Assembly: GCA_018711785.1 (NCBI GenBank)
Contig: DVHW01000270.1
Location: 1 to 8,903, forward strand
DNA: 8,903 nt
Origin: Candidatus Galloscillospira excrementavium
Lineage (GTDB): Bacteria > Bacillota > Clostridia > Oscillospirales > Oscillospiraceae
Direction: 5' to 3'
Part shown: positions 1-5,512 of the stretch, in pieces
How positions within the stretch are numbered: the first letter of the stretch is position 1
Layout: every line of letters begins with the position of its first letter
Translations under genes and position numbers: made by a program
Notes under the pieces: generated by a model
Told to the model about the DNA's origin: nothing
What the model saw: the letters and a program-made list of their open reading frames with translations, nothing else
Database searches by the model: none

Positions 1-24
1 CCCTATCGGGATGCCGCGTTTTTC
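1..24 (+). terminator. 3' half of an intrinsic terminator cut by the window edge
   Basis: The window opens with CCC, a TATC tetraloop, GGG, then ATGCCGCG and a run of five T. This looks like the loop and descending arm of a GC-rich hairpin with a U-tract, whose ascending arm (predicted CGCGGCAT) would lie just left of base 1. It would terminate a plus-strand gene outside the window. Only half of the stem is visible, so this is an inference. Confidence 0.45.
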
Positions 25-47
25 AGCCAGAGAAGCCTCTCGCAGTC

Positions 48-114
48 TTCGCGCCCGCAGGCGCGAACAAAATCAAAGTTTGTTTTTCGCCGCGGTATAC
101 GCGCGGCGAAAAAC
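48..114. repeat. cluster of three small inverted repeats
   Basis: Three perfect hairpins follow one another. The first pairs 48-55 with 60-67 (TTCGCGCC/GGCGCGAA, loop CGCA). The second pairs AACAAA at 66-71 with TTTGTT at 79-84. The third pairs 82-94 with 102-114 (13 bp, loop GTATACG). The third reads TTTTT at its outer 5' edge and AAAAA at its outer 3' edge on both strands, so it lacks a classic U-tail beyond the stem. The cluster lies just downstream of the kinase gene at 142-981 and may help end that transcript, or it may be a copy of an intergenic repeat. Function not established. Confidence 0.4.
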
Positions 115-141
115 GCCTCTCGGCCCGCATACTTTTGAAGT

Positions 142-981
142 TTATTTGGTCAGCTCCCCCAGCAGGGGCTCAAACTGGACCCCCTCCAGAGGGGGCGTGC
201 CCAGCTCCAGGGTGCGCCGGGCGCAGCGCTGGACGAAATCCACCGCCCGCCCGTTGGCCGCGGCCAGATCCCCGCCCTGGAGCAGGCTCCCCAGCAAGAC
301 GCTGGCGTAGAGGTCCCCGGTGCCCGGGAAGTGGGCGGGCTCCTCCACCGCCATGGCATAGCTGACCCGGCCGGTGGCCCGGTCCAGGCAGGCCGCCCCC
401 ACCCGGCCGTCGGTCAGGTGGACGCCGGTCACCGCCACCGAGCGGCGGCCGTCCAGGGAGAGGGCGTCCATCCAGCGGCGCAGGGTGTCCTCCCGGGGGC
501 GCTCCTCGTAGGGCTCCCCCAGCAGGAGGGAGACCTCGGTGAGGTTGGGGGTGATGACGTCGGCCATGGCGGCCAGCTCCCCCATCCGGCGGCACATGGC
601 GGGGGTGTAGGTGCGGTAGGGGGCGCCGTAGTCCCCCATCACCGGGTCGATGAGCACCACCGTCCCCTCCTGCCGGAAGGCGCGGATAAAGTCCTGGAGC
701 ACGCCAATCTGCCGCTCCGAGCCCAGAAAGCCGCTGTAGATCGCGCCGAAGGAGGCCCCCAGCTCCCGCCAGTGGGGGGCCACCCCCGCCATCTGGTCGG
801 TCATGTCCAGAAAGACCGCCTTGTCGGAGGCCGGGTAGGCCGTGTGGGCGGAGAGATAGGCGGTGGGCGCGGGGCAGCACTGCCCCCCCATGGAGGAGAG
901 CACCGGCAGGACCACGGTCAGGGAGCAGCGCCCGTAGCCGGACAGGTCGTGGAACAGGGCGATCCTGGGCGTGGGGTTCAT
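142..981 (-). CDS. pdxK: pyridoxamine/pyridoxal kinase (PfkB/ribokinase superfamily)
   Basis: This is a 279-residue cytosolic kinase that phosphorylates pyridoxal, pyridoxamine or pyridoxine with ATP in vitamin B6 salvage. The N-terminal stretch HDLSGYGRCSL (residues 11-21) is typical of the pyridoxamine kinase subgroup. Further family signatures are IYSGFLGS (81-88), DPVMGD (112-117), TPNLTE (144-149) and the anion-hole/catalytic GTGD (220-223, with D223 the expected base). Length matches the family. The reading frame stays open 32 codons further upstream, but the ATG at 981 is chosen because it begins the conserved domain, has a GAGG ribosome binding site about 10 nt upstream, and sits about 27 nt after a good promoter. 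It is transcribed alone and diverges from the tRNA-Leu gene. Family assignment is firm; preference among B6 vitamers is not visible. Confidence 0.9.
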   Translation of the reverse strand: MNPTPRIALFHDLSGYGRCSLTVVLPVLSSMGGQCCPAPTAYLSAHTAYPASDKAVFLDMTDQMAGVAPHWRELGASFGAIYSGFLGSERQIGVLQDFIRAFRQEGTVVLIDPVMGDYGAPYRTYTPAMCRRMGELAAMADVITPNLTEVSLLLGEPYEERPREDTLRRWMDALSLDGRRSVAVTGVHLTDGRVGAACLDRATGRVSYAMAVEEPAHFPGTGDLYASVLLGSLLQGGDLAAANGRAVDFVQRCARRTLELGTPPLEGVQFEPLLGELTK

Positions 982-1014
982 TTCGGTCACATCCTCAAAA
1001 CTCGGAATGCTTCT

Positions 1015-1043
1015 ATTATACTGCCTCCGGGGCAAAGCCGCAA
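1015..1043 (-). promoter_or_regulatory. sigma-A-like promoter of the pyridoxamine kinase gene
   Basis: On the minus strand TTGCGG (1043-1038), a 17-nt spacer and a perfect TATAAT (1020-1015) precede the kinase gene. The expected transcription start is near 1008, giving a 5' UTR of about 27 nt that contains the GAGG ribosome binding site. Confidence 0.75.
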
Positions 1044-1070
1044 CCCCAGCGCGGATCATACTGTGACAGA

Positions 1071-1099
1071 TTGACAATTTCCTGTTCTAATGGTAAAGT
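1071..1099 (+). promoter_or_regulatory. sigma-A-like extended -10 promoter, probably for tRNA-Leu
   Basis: A perfect TTGACA (1071-1076), a 17-nt spacer and TAAAGT (1094-1099) preceded by TGG make an extended -10 promoter. The tRNA starts 117 nt downstream of the -10, so a 5' leader of roughly 110 nt would have to be removed by RNase P. No closer promoter was found between 1100 and 1215. It diverges from the kinase promoter, with 27 bp between the two -35 boxes. Confidence 0.6.
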
Positions 1100-1215
1100 A
1101 ATAAAGTCGTCGGCTTCCGTTCCTAATACGGCCATGGGCGTACAGGTCCCATATTCCTTCAGCGATTCAGAGGAAGTCGTGGGATAAGGCAACAGATTTG
1201 CTTCTCTCCTTTTCT

Positions 1216-1300
1216 GCGGGCATGATGGAATTGGTAGACATGCGAGATTTAGGTTCTCGTGCTTTCCGGCGTTGGGGTTCGAGTCCCCATGCCCGCACCA
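1216..1300 (+). tRNA. tRNA-Leu (anticodon UAG)
   Basis: A full cloverleaf can be drawn by eye. The acceptor stem GCGGGCA (1216-1222) pairs with TGCCCGC (1290-1296). The anticodon stem CGAGA/TCTCG (1243-1247 with 1255-1259) encloses the 7-nt loop TTTAGGT, giving anticodon TAG at 1250-1252. A 13-nt variable region (1260-1272) fits a class II tRNA. The T-arm TGGGG/CCCCA (1273-1277 with 1285-1289) encloses TTCGAGT. The discriminator is A1297 and the CCA end is encoded at 1298-1300. UAG reads CUA and, with wobble, other CUN leucine codons. It is a single gene with its own terminator immediately downstream. Confidence 0.97.
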
Positions 1301-1345
1301 CGTCGGGGCAAGCGTCACGCCGCTTGTCCCGACGTTCTTTCGTTC
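1301..1345 (+). terminator. intrinsic terminator of tRNA-Leu
   Basis: A 14-bp stem pairs 1301-1314 with 1321-1334 (one G-T wobble, loop TCACGC) and is followed by TTCTTTCGTT. The stem begins on the base right after the encoded CCA, so the primary transcript has almost no 3' trailer outside the terminator. Confidence 0.85.
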
Positions 1346-1520
1346 CGAGCTCTCCGGCCGCGCCGGGTGTTTGGCGGCCGGGCTGCGCCAGTCAGCCGCT
1401 CTCTGGCGCGGAACAGGGCAGAGCAGTCCCGCTCTGTGCTCTACGACTATGGCTGACCCGAGCTTAGCCAGCGCATGGCCGGGCTCCAGCTGGGCGGCTG
1501 TCCTGTCCGAGCAAACCAAG
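1346..1520. other. GC-rich intergenic strip with three consecutive hairpins, no supported gene
   Basis: Three perfect inverted repeats lie in a row: CCGGCCGC/GCGGCCGG (1354-1361 with 1374-1381), GCGCCAG/CTGGCGC (1385-1391 with 1403-1409) and CAGAGC/GCTCTG (1419-1424 with 1431-1436). No reading frame here has a ribosome binding site and a recognisable product. No promoter was seen on either strand. The rest, 1440-1520, shows nothing. Confidence 0.4.
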
Positions 1521-1562
1521 AACCGGGGGCCGGATTCCCAAATTGGAATCCGGCCCCCGGTT
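1513..1562 (-). terminator. intrinsic terminator of the pyrophosphatase gene
   Basis: A perfect 18-bp stem pairs 1521-1538 with 1545-1562 (loop CAAATT). Read on the minus strand, it starts 15 nt after the pyrophosphatase stop codon and is followed by TTCTTGGTTTG. The plus-strand side has no comparable T-run, so it serves the minus-strand gene. Confidence 0.85.
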
Positions 1563-1577
1563 GTACTGTGCGCTTCA

Positions 1578-3224
1578 TCAACTGTTCAGAGCCAACCGCA
1601 GAGGGGGGATCATCTGCATCTTCCGGCTGACCACGCCGGGCAGAGAGAGCCTGCCGTCCTCCGGCGCCCGGCCAAAAGCCCTCTCCAGCATCTCCTCAGC
1701 GTGCTCGCCCCAGCAAATCACGTTGGTGTCCTCCTCCAGCGTATTGGTCAACATGTAAAACACCAGCGGGATGCCGGCCTTCATGGCCGCCTCGGGCAGA
1801 TAAGGCCGCAGCAGCGCCTCCGCATCCGAGCGCAGCTTCTCGGTCATGAAGAAGGACTGCCCCACGCCAAAGCGGTGCTCGCCAAACTCGAACACCTTGA
1901 AATCCGAGCGGAACAGCTCCTCCGGCGTGCGGCCGGTCAAATCGCCCCCCGCCTCAAACATCTGGCCGGCATAGGTGGGGATATCCTCCTCCGCCAGCAC
2001 GGCCAGGGCACGAGCCGCAGCTTCATCCATAGAAGTGGAGGTGGGGGAGCGGAACATCAGCGTATCGGAGAGGATGGCTGAGAGGAGCAGTCCTGCGATC
2101 TGCTTGGGCGGGACGATCTTCTGCTCCTCCATCATCCCGTACAGGATGGTGGCCGTGCACCCAACCGGCACATTGCGGAAGTAGACCGGACTGCCGGTCT
2201 CCAGAGAGCCGATGCGGTGGTGGTCGATGATCTCCAGGATCTCGGCCTGCTCCAGCCCGTCCACCGCCTGGGTCCGCTCGTTGTGGTCCACCAAAATCAC
2301 CTGCTTGCGGCGCAGGTTCAGGAAGTTCCGGCGGCTGATGAGACCGCAGTAGCGGCCCTGCTCGTCCAGGACGGGGAAATAGCGGAAACGCAGGCTGGCC
2401 ATGACCTTCTGCACCTCCTCCAGGGGGGTGTTCAGGTCAAAATGGACGATATTCTCACTCTGCATCAGGTGGCGCACCGGCGCGGCGGTGGAGATCAGCC
2501 GGGCCGCCGCATAGGTGTCATATGCCGTGGCCATCACGGCGCAGCCCTTCTCTCTGGCGTAGGACAGAATGCTCCCAGCCACTGACGAGCCGCAACAGAC
2601 GATGATGCAGGCCGCGCCGCTCTCAATGGCGCACAGCTGTACCTCATACCGGTTGGACAGGAGCACTAGGTCCCCGGGGCGGATAATGCCCTCCAGCGCC
2701 TCCGGACTGGTGCCGATGCGGATCTGCCCGTACACCAGGGAATCTGCATGTCCCACCAGCATGTCCGCCTCCAGGGTGGACAGGATATTCCGGTAGCCCG
2801 TCTTAGCTGCCGCAAGAATATTGGTATCCAGCAGGTCCATATTGGCATTGGCGATGTCCTTGACCGTAATGAGGCCCTGGAGGCGGTTGTCACCGTCGGT
2901 GATGCACAGGGTGTCCACCTCGGCCTCCTTCATCATGGCCCACGCGGCCCGGACACTCAGCTCTGGGTCGATGCCCGGCTGGCGGCGGATATCGATATCT
3001 CTGACCTGAGGGCTGATGTCACTGCAGATGGGGGGCGGCTCCACCCCCAGGTGCTGCAGTACAAATTCCGTCTCCCGGTTCAGCGCGCCGGCGCGGCAGG
3101 CCTCATACCGGCCCGTGCCCTGCTGGTTCTTCAGCCACGCATACGCCAGGGCGGAACATACGGAGTCGGTATCCGGGTTTTTATGTCCGATCACATAGAC
3201 CGGACGCCGTGTCTCTTGCTCCAT
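1578..3224 (-). CDS. ppaC: manganese-dependent inorganic pyrophosphatase with regulatory CBS and DRTGG domains
   Basis: This 548-residue family II (DHH) pyrophosphatase hydrolyses pyrophosphate to two phosphates in the cytosol and so drives biosynthetic reactions forward. Visible catalytic motifs are GHKNPDTDS (13-21; metal ligands H14, D18, D20), VDHN (312-315), IDHH (333-336), SDT with D387, and the C-terminal DHHA2 signature SRKMQMIPPL (533-542). Between the first motif and VDHN lies a long insertion: a CBS motif at about 75-130, a DRTGG-like segment at about 140-245, and a second CBS motif at about 250-305. In characterised CBS pyrophosphatases this insertion binds adenine nucleotides: AMP and ADP inhibit, and diadenosine polyphosphates activate when DRTGG is present. 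The ATG at 3224 follows GAGGAG with about 11 nt spacing and begins at the expected distance from the first motif. The gene is monocistronic, with its own promoter at 3380-3408 and terminator at 1513-1562. No key residue is missing. Confidence 0.95.
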   Translation of the reverse strand: MEQETRRPVYVIGHKNPDTDSVCSALAYAWLKNQQGTGRYEACRAGALNRETEFVLQHLGVEPPPICSDISPQVRDIDIRRQPGIDPELSVRAAWAMMKEAEVDTLCITDGDNRLQGLITVKDIANANMDLLDTNILAAAKTGYRNILSTLEADMLVGHADSLVYGQIRIGTSPEALEGIIRPGDLVLLSNRYEVQLCAIESGAACIIVCCGSSVAGSILSYAREKGCAVMATAYDTYAAARLISTAAPVRHLMQSENIVHFDLNTPLEEVQKVMASLRFRYFPVLDEQGRYCGLISRRNFLNLRRKQVILVDHNERTQAVDGLEQAEILEIIDHHRIGSLETGSPVYFRNVPVGCTATILYGMMEEQKIVPPKQIAGLLLSAILSDTLMFRSPTSTSMDEAAARALAVLAEEDIPTYAGQMFEAGGDLTGRTPEELFRSDFKVFEFGEHRFGVGQSFFMTEKLRSDAEALLRPYLPEAAMKAGIPLVFYMLTNTLEEDTNVICWGEHAEEMLERAFGRAPEDGRLSLPGVVSRKMQMIPPLRLALNS

Positions 3225-3373
3225 CGTGAATGTCTCTCCTCACTGTTGCGGTCCTCTGCCGCATCGCGTTATGGCAGTATGCCCTCCGCCGTCTATTCAG
3301 GGGGCCTCTTTACCAGGCGGGCTCCCTCTACGCGCTCATCACCGGAGGGGCGGGCTTTTATCCGTTCATTTTT
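3225..3373 (-). other. long 5' leader of the pyrophosphatase mRNA
   Basis: If the promoter at 3380-3408 is used, the message starts near 3373 and carries about 150 nt before the ATG. The leader is GC-rich and can form local hairpins, for example CTGCC with GGCAG around 3255-3275. No known riboswitch class was recognised, and no terminator with a U-tract lies inside it, so no attenuation is claimed. A plus-strand frame across it (3230-3496) has no ribosome binding site. Confidence 0.35.
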
Positions 3374-3379
3374 TCTTCC

Positions 3380-3408
3380 ATCTTAACATTATTCTCCCCT
3401 CTTTGCAA
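3380..3408 (-). promoter_or_regulatory. sigma-A-like extended -10 promoter of the pyrophosphatase gene
   Basis: On the minus strand TTGCAA (3408-3403), a 17-nt spacer and TAAGAT (3385-3380) are present, with TGT directly before the -10 (extended -10). It is the best promoter found upstream of the gene. A weaker alternative lies in the AT-rich block near 3572-3602. Confidence 0.6.
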
Positions 3409-3470
3409 GAAAAACCACCGTCTCCCCCTCATCTGTTTCCTCCTCAGGCATACACCCCTGTCCTCTCCTG

Positions 3471-3516
3471 TTCCGCTCTCCTCCGGTGCGCTGTGAGCCG
3501 CGCACCGGAAGCGGAA
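3471..3516. repeat. long interrupted palindrome in the divergent intergenic region
   Basis: The inner arms TCCGGTGCGC (3482-3491) and GCGCACCGGA (3500-3509) pair perfectly over 10 bp around an 8-nt loop. Outside them TTCCGCT (3471-3477) pairs with AGCGGAA (3510-3516), leaving a 4-nt bulge on one side only. Neither strand has a T-run after it, so it is not an intrinsic terminator. It lies between the two divergent promoters and may be an operator or a structural element. Confidence 0.45.
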
Positions 3517-3562
3517 GGAGCCGTCCCTCGCATTGCGTAATGAATCGGTTAATTTACTCTTA

Positions 3563-3602
3563 TTGTGTCTATTTATATTATTTTTTGTCTAATTTTGTTG
3601 AA
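3563..3602 (+). promoter_or_regulatory. AT-rich promoter region with tandem Spo0A-box-like sites
   Basis: This block stands out as AT-rich in a GC-rich region. TTGTCTAA (3585-3592) and TTGTTGAA (3595-3602) each match the Spo0A box consensus TTGTCGAA at 7 of 8 positions, in the same orientation and exactly 10 bp apart. A weaker third site, GTGTCTAT (3565-3572, 5 of 8), sits 20 bp upstream in the same helical phase. A possible -10, TCTAAT (3588-3593), overlaps the first strong box, with TTGTGT (3563-3568) 19 nt upstream as a weak -35. The ATG of the Spo0A-domain gene is about 55 nt downstream of the last box. Autoregulation or control by full-length Spo0A is the inference. Confidence 0.5.
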
Positions 3603-3656
3603 CTAACCACTTTCGTCCCCCCATGCCATACAATAGGTCCTGGAGGCGAATCGCAT

Positions 3657-4022
3657 ATGGTAAAGGACCTTCTCTGCATCCTCGGCATTCCCATCAAGTA
3701 CCTCGGGCACCGCTATCTGGATTACGCGGTGGAGCTGGCCATGGCCGACGAGAGCATCCTCTCCGCCGTCACCATCCGGCTCTACCCTGCCATTGCGCAG
3801 CAGTTCGGTACCACGGCGGCGGCGGTCAACCGCAACATGCGCACTGCCATCGACCACTGCTGGGAGCGGGGCAACCGCGCCCTGCTGGACCAGATCGCCG
3901 GCTATCCCCTCCGCTACCGGCCCTCGGTCAGCGAATTTCTCTCCCTGCTGGTGGCCTATCTGCGGCGCGGCGGGGAGGTACAGGACCCTCTCCACGGCGG
4001 AAGTGCCCCTGTGGACGCCTGA
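3657..4022 (+). CDS. stand-alone Spo0A C-terminal DNA-binding domain protein
   Basis: This 121-residue protein aligns over nearly its whole length with the effector domain of the sporulation regulator Spo0A, without the phospho-acceptor receiver domain. By eye, residues 5-105 follow the B. subtilis Spo0A effector pattern. LLCILGIPIKYLGHRYL (5-21) matches its first helices. LYPAIAQQFGTTAAAVNR (42-59) matches the helix-turn-helix, and AIDHCWERGN (64-73) the following helix. In the recognition helix the B. subtilis SRVER reads AAVNR here, so three of the residues usually credited with DNA contact differ while the last Arg is kept. The tail (106-121) is unrelated and partly encoded by the terminator stem. 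Start: ATG at 3657 after GGAGG with 10 nt spacing; the frame is open upstream but lacks a better start. With no receiver it cannot be switched on by phosphotransfer itself. It may be a constitutive or modulating DNA-binding factor; target genes are unknown. Confidence 0.85.
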   Translation: MVKDLLCILGIPIKYLGHRYLDYAVELAMADESILSAVTIRLYPAIAQQFGTTAAAVNRNMRTAIDHCWERGNRALLDQIAGYPLRYRPSVSEFLSLLVAYLRRGGEVQDPLHGGSAPVDA

Positions 4023-4050
4023 TGCGTCCGCAGAGGCACTTGCCTTTTCT
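4001..4050 (+). terminator. intrinsic terminator overlapping the Spo0A-domain gene end
   Basis: An 18-position stem pairs 4001-4018 with 4024-4041, with one T-G wobble and one C-A mismatch. The loop is CTGAT, and TTTTCT follows at 4045-4050. The TGA stop codon (4020-4022) lies inside the loop, so the ascending arm is also coding sequence for the last residues. Confidence 0.75.
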
Positions 4051-4068
4051 CCCCTCTTCTGCTAAGAT
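4040..4068 (+). promoter_or_regulatory. extended -10 promoter of the HAD phosphatase gene
   Basis: TTGCCT (4040-4045), a 17-nt spacer and TAAGAT (4063-4068) preceded by TGC fit a sigma-A extended -10 promoter. The -35 overlaps the end of the upstream terminator. A start near 4075 gives an 80-nt leader that can fold GCCTGG/CCAGGC (4076-4081 with 4107-4112) around an inner 7-bp hairpin (4085-4091 with 4095-4101). Confidence 0.5.
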
Positions 4069-4156
4069 AGTGCGGGCCTGGCCGAAGCCGCGGCGCGGTT
4101 TCCTGCCCAGGCTCCGCGCGCGTCCCGCCCATCCTGAAACAGAAAGAGGCTGAACC

Positions 4157-4813
4157 ATGTCCCGTTTCGACACTGCCATCTTCGACCTGGACGGCACCCT
4201 GCTGGACACCCTCCAGGACCTGGCCGACAGCACCAACTACGCCCTGGCCGTCAACCACATGCCCCCCCGAGCCGTGGACGAGGTCCGCCGCTTTGTGGGC
4301 AACGGGGTGGCCCTGCTCATGGCCCGGGCTGTGCCCGAGGGCACTCCGCCCGAGGCCGAGGCCAAGGCACTGGCCGACTTCCGGGCTCACTACATCAACA
4401 ACATGGAGCACAAGACCGCCCCCTACCCCGGCATCCCGGAGCTGCTGGGCGCCCTCTCGGCCGCCGGCTTCCACCTGGCGGTGGTCTCCAACAAGTTCGA
4501 CGGCGCAGTGAAGGGCCTGTGCCACAACTTCTTCCCGGACACCATCCCGGTGGCCATCGGAGAGTCCCCCTCGGTGGCCAAGAAGCCGGCGCCGGACACC
4601 GTGCTCCGGGCCATGGCCGAGCTGGGGTGCGACCCGGCCCGGGCGGTTTACATCGGGGACTCGGACGTGGACATCCTCACCGCCCAAAACGCCGGACTGC
4701 CCTGCATCTCGGTGTCCTGGGGCTTCCGGGATACCGCGTTTCTGGAGGCCCACGGCGCCCAGCGCATCGTGGACACCCCGGAGCAGCTTCTCGCCGCCCT
4801 GACTGAGGACTGA
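4157..4813 (+). CDS. gph: HAD-superfamily phosphatase, phosphoglycolate phosphatase type
   Basis: This is a 218-residue cytosolic phosphatase of HAD subfamily IA. All four HAD motifs are present. Motif I is DLDGT (10-14, nucleophile D10 and acid/base D12). Motif II is VVSNK (109-113, S111). Motif III is the KKP lysine at 142-143. Motif IV is GDSDVD (167-172, acidic D168 and D172). The helical cap occupies roughly residues 16-85. This architecture and length fit phosphoglycolate phosphatase, which clears 2-phosphoglycolate. PpaX-type pyrophosphatases and other small-phosphate HADs look similar, so the exact substrate is uncertain. The ATG at 4157 follows an AGAGG ribosome binding site with about 8 nt spacing and begins a few residues before motif I, as usual. 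It has its own promoter and a strong terminator, and is convergent with the lipoprotein gene. Confidence 0.85.
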   Translation: MSRFDTAIFDLDGTLLDTLQDLADSTNYALAVNHMPPRAVDEVRRFVGNGVALLMARAVPEGTPPEAEAKALADFRAHYINNMEHKTAPYPGIPELLGALSAAGFHLAVVSNKFDGAVKGLCHNFFPDTIPVAIGESPSVAKKPAPDTVLRAMAELGCDPARAVYIGDSDVDILTAQNAGLPCISVSWGFRDTAFLEAHGAQRIVDTPEQLLAALTED

Positions 4814-4820
4814 CCAGACA

Positions 4821-4871
4821 GACACCGCCCCGGCGCTGTGAATCACAGCGCCGGGGCGGTGTCTTTTTCTT
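4821..4871 (+). terminator. strong intrinsic terminator between convergent genes
   Basis: A perfect 20-bp stem pairs 4821-4840 with 4844-4863 (loop AAT, probably opening to GAATC) and is followed by TTTTTCTT. It ends the phosphatase transcript. On the minus strand the same hairpin begins 7 nt past the lipoprotein stop codon and is followed by TGTCTGG, so it probably works in both directions, less efficiently on that side. Confidence 0.92.
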
Positions 4872-5497
4872 CAGGGGGCGGGGGATGGACTCTCGGCGAA
4901 CATCATCTGGAAGTCGGTAAGCTCACACTGGAGAACGGTGAAGCCGTCCGATGAAATCTCCCCCCGGAGCAGGGCGTGGGTGGCCGCGTCGAACCACAGC
5001 TGGGTCTCCACCCCCTCCCCCGCCCCGGCCTCCGGGTCCCGGCTGGTGACGTGGAGTGAGCGGGTCTCGTCCAGGGTCTCCAGGGTACACTCGGCCAGGA
5101 AGCCCTCCCGGGTGCAGGTGAGGAGGGCATGGGCCGCGCCGACAGGGGTGAGGCCGCTGTCGGCGAGGGCCCCGGTCTCCACCCGCACGCCGTCAAAGTC
5201 CAGCCAGGTCTCCCCCGCCTGGATGCGGACCGTGGTCCCCGCCACGTTCTCCGGCGCGGTGAGGGTGAGGGTGCTCTCCCCCTCCCGCTGCCAGGTCAGG
5301 TCGATGCCGTAGGTGTAGACCCTCTGGCCGTAGTCCGCCGTCACCTCCATGTGGGCTGTGCAGCCCGTCATGGCCAGGTACTCCCCCCGGATGACCAGGG
5401 CCAGCTCCTCCGCCTCGCTCCCTCCGCCCTCCCCGCCGCAGGCGGCCAGGAGCAGGCAGAGGACTATCATTGGTACGCAAAGCCGTCCTTTGCGCAC
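4871..5497 (-). CDS. secreted lipoprotein, possible LolA/GerS-like fold
   Basis: The 208-residue product starts with a lipoprotein signal peptide: a basic N-region (R2, K3, R5), a hydrophobic core at 10-19 and lipobox LAAC with lipidated C20, then a Gly/Ser/Glu linker. It should be anchored to the outer face of the membrane. The rest is mostly alternating beta-type sequence. The segment LTLTAPENVAGTTVRIQAGE (76-95), followed by WLDFDGVRVET, resembles the LolA-like lipoproteins that include the clostridial germination protein GerS; this is by eye only. The start is GTG at 5497 after GGAGG with 8 nt spacing. The ATG nine codons later would lose the basic residues. It is the last gene of the operon, 15 nt after the hydrate repair gene. 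A role in spore germination is possible but unproven; a generic envelope lipoprotein is the alternative. Confidence 0.75.
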   Translation of the reverse strand: MRKGRLCVPMIVLCLLLAACGGEGGGSEAEELALVIRGEYLAMTGCTAHMEVTADYGQRVYTYGIDLTWQREGESTLTLTAPENVAGTTVRIQAGETWLDFDGVRVETGALADSGLTPVGAAHALLTCTREGFLAECTLETLDETRSLHVTSRDPEAGAGEGVETQLWFDAATHALLRGEISSDGFTVLQCELTDFQMMFAESPSPAP

Positions 5498-5512
5498 AGG
5501 TGTCCCCTCCGT

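Noticed and set aside
82..114. The 13-bp stem as an intrinsic terminator of the kinase gene
   Set aside because: The T and A runs are inside the stem and no U-tract follows it on the minus strand, so it is reported only as a hairpin.
331..1074. 247-residue plus-strand frame over the kinase gene
   Set aside because: It is antisense to an intact, motif-complete pyridoxamine kinase, has low-complexity composition and has no ribosome binding site.
1272..2081. 269-residue plus-strand frame starting inside tRNA-Leu
   Set aside because: It begins in the tRNA, passes through two terminators and then runs antisense to the pyrophosphatase gene.
3230..3496. 88-residue hydrophobic plus-strand frame between the pyrophosphatase and Spo0A-domain genes
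   Set aside because: It has no ribosome binding site or promoter before it, covers the opposite gene's leader and promoter, and shows no recognisable family.
3956..4846. 296-residue minus-strand frame over the HAD phosphatase gene
   Set aside because: It is antisense to a gene with all four HAD motifs, is Gly/Val/His-rich, and runs through two terminators.
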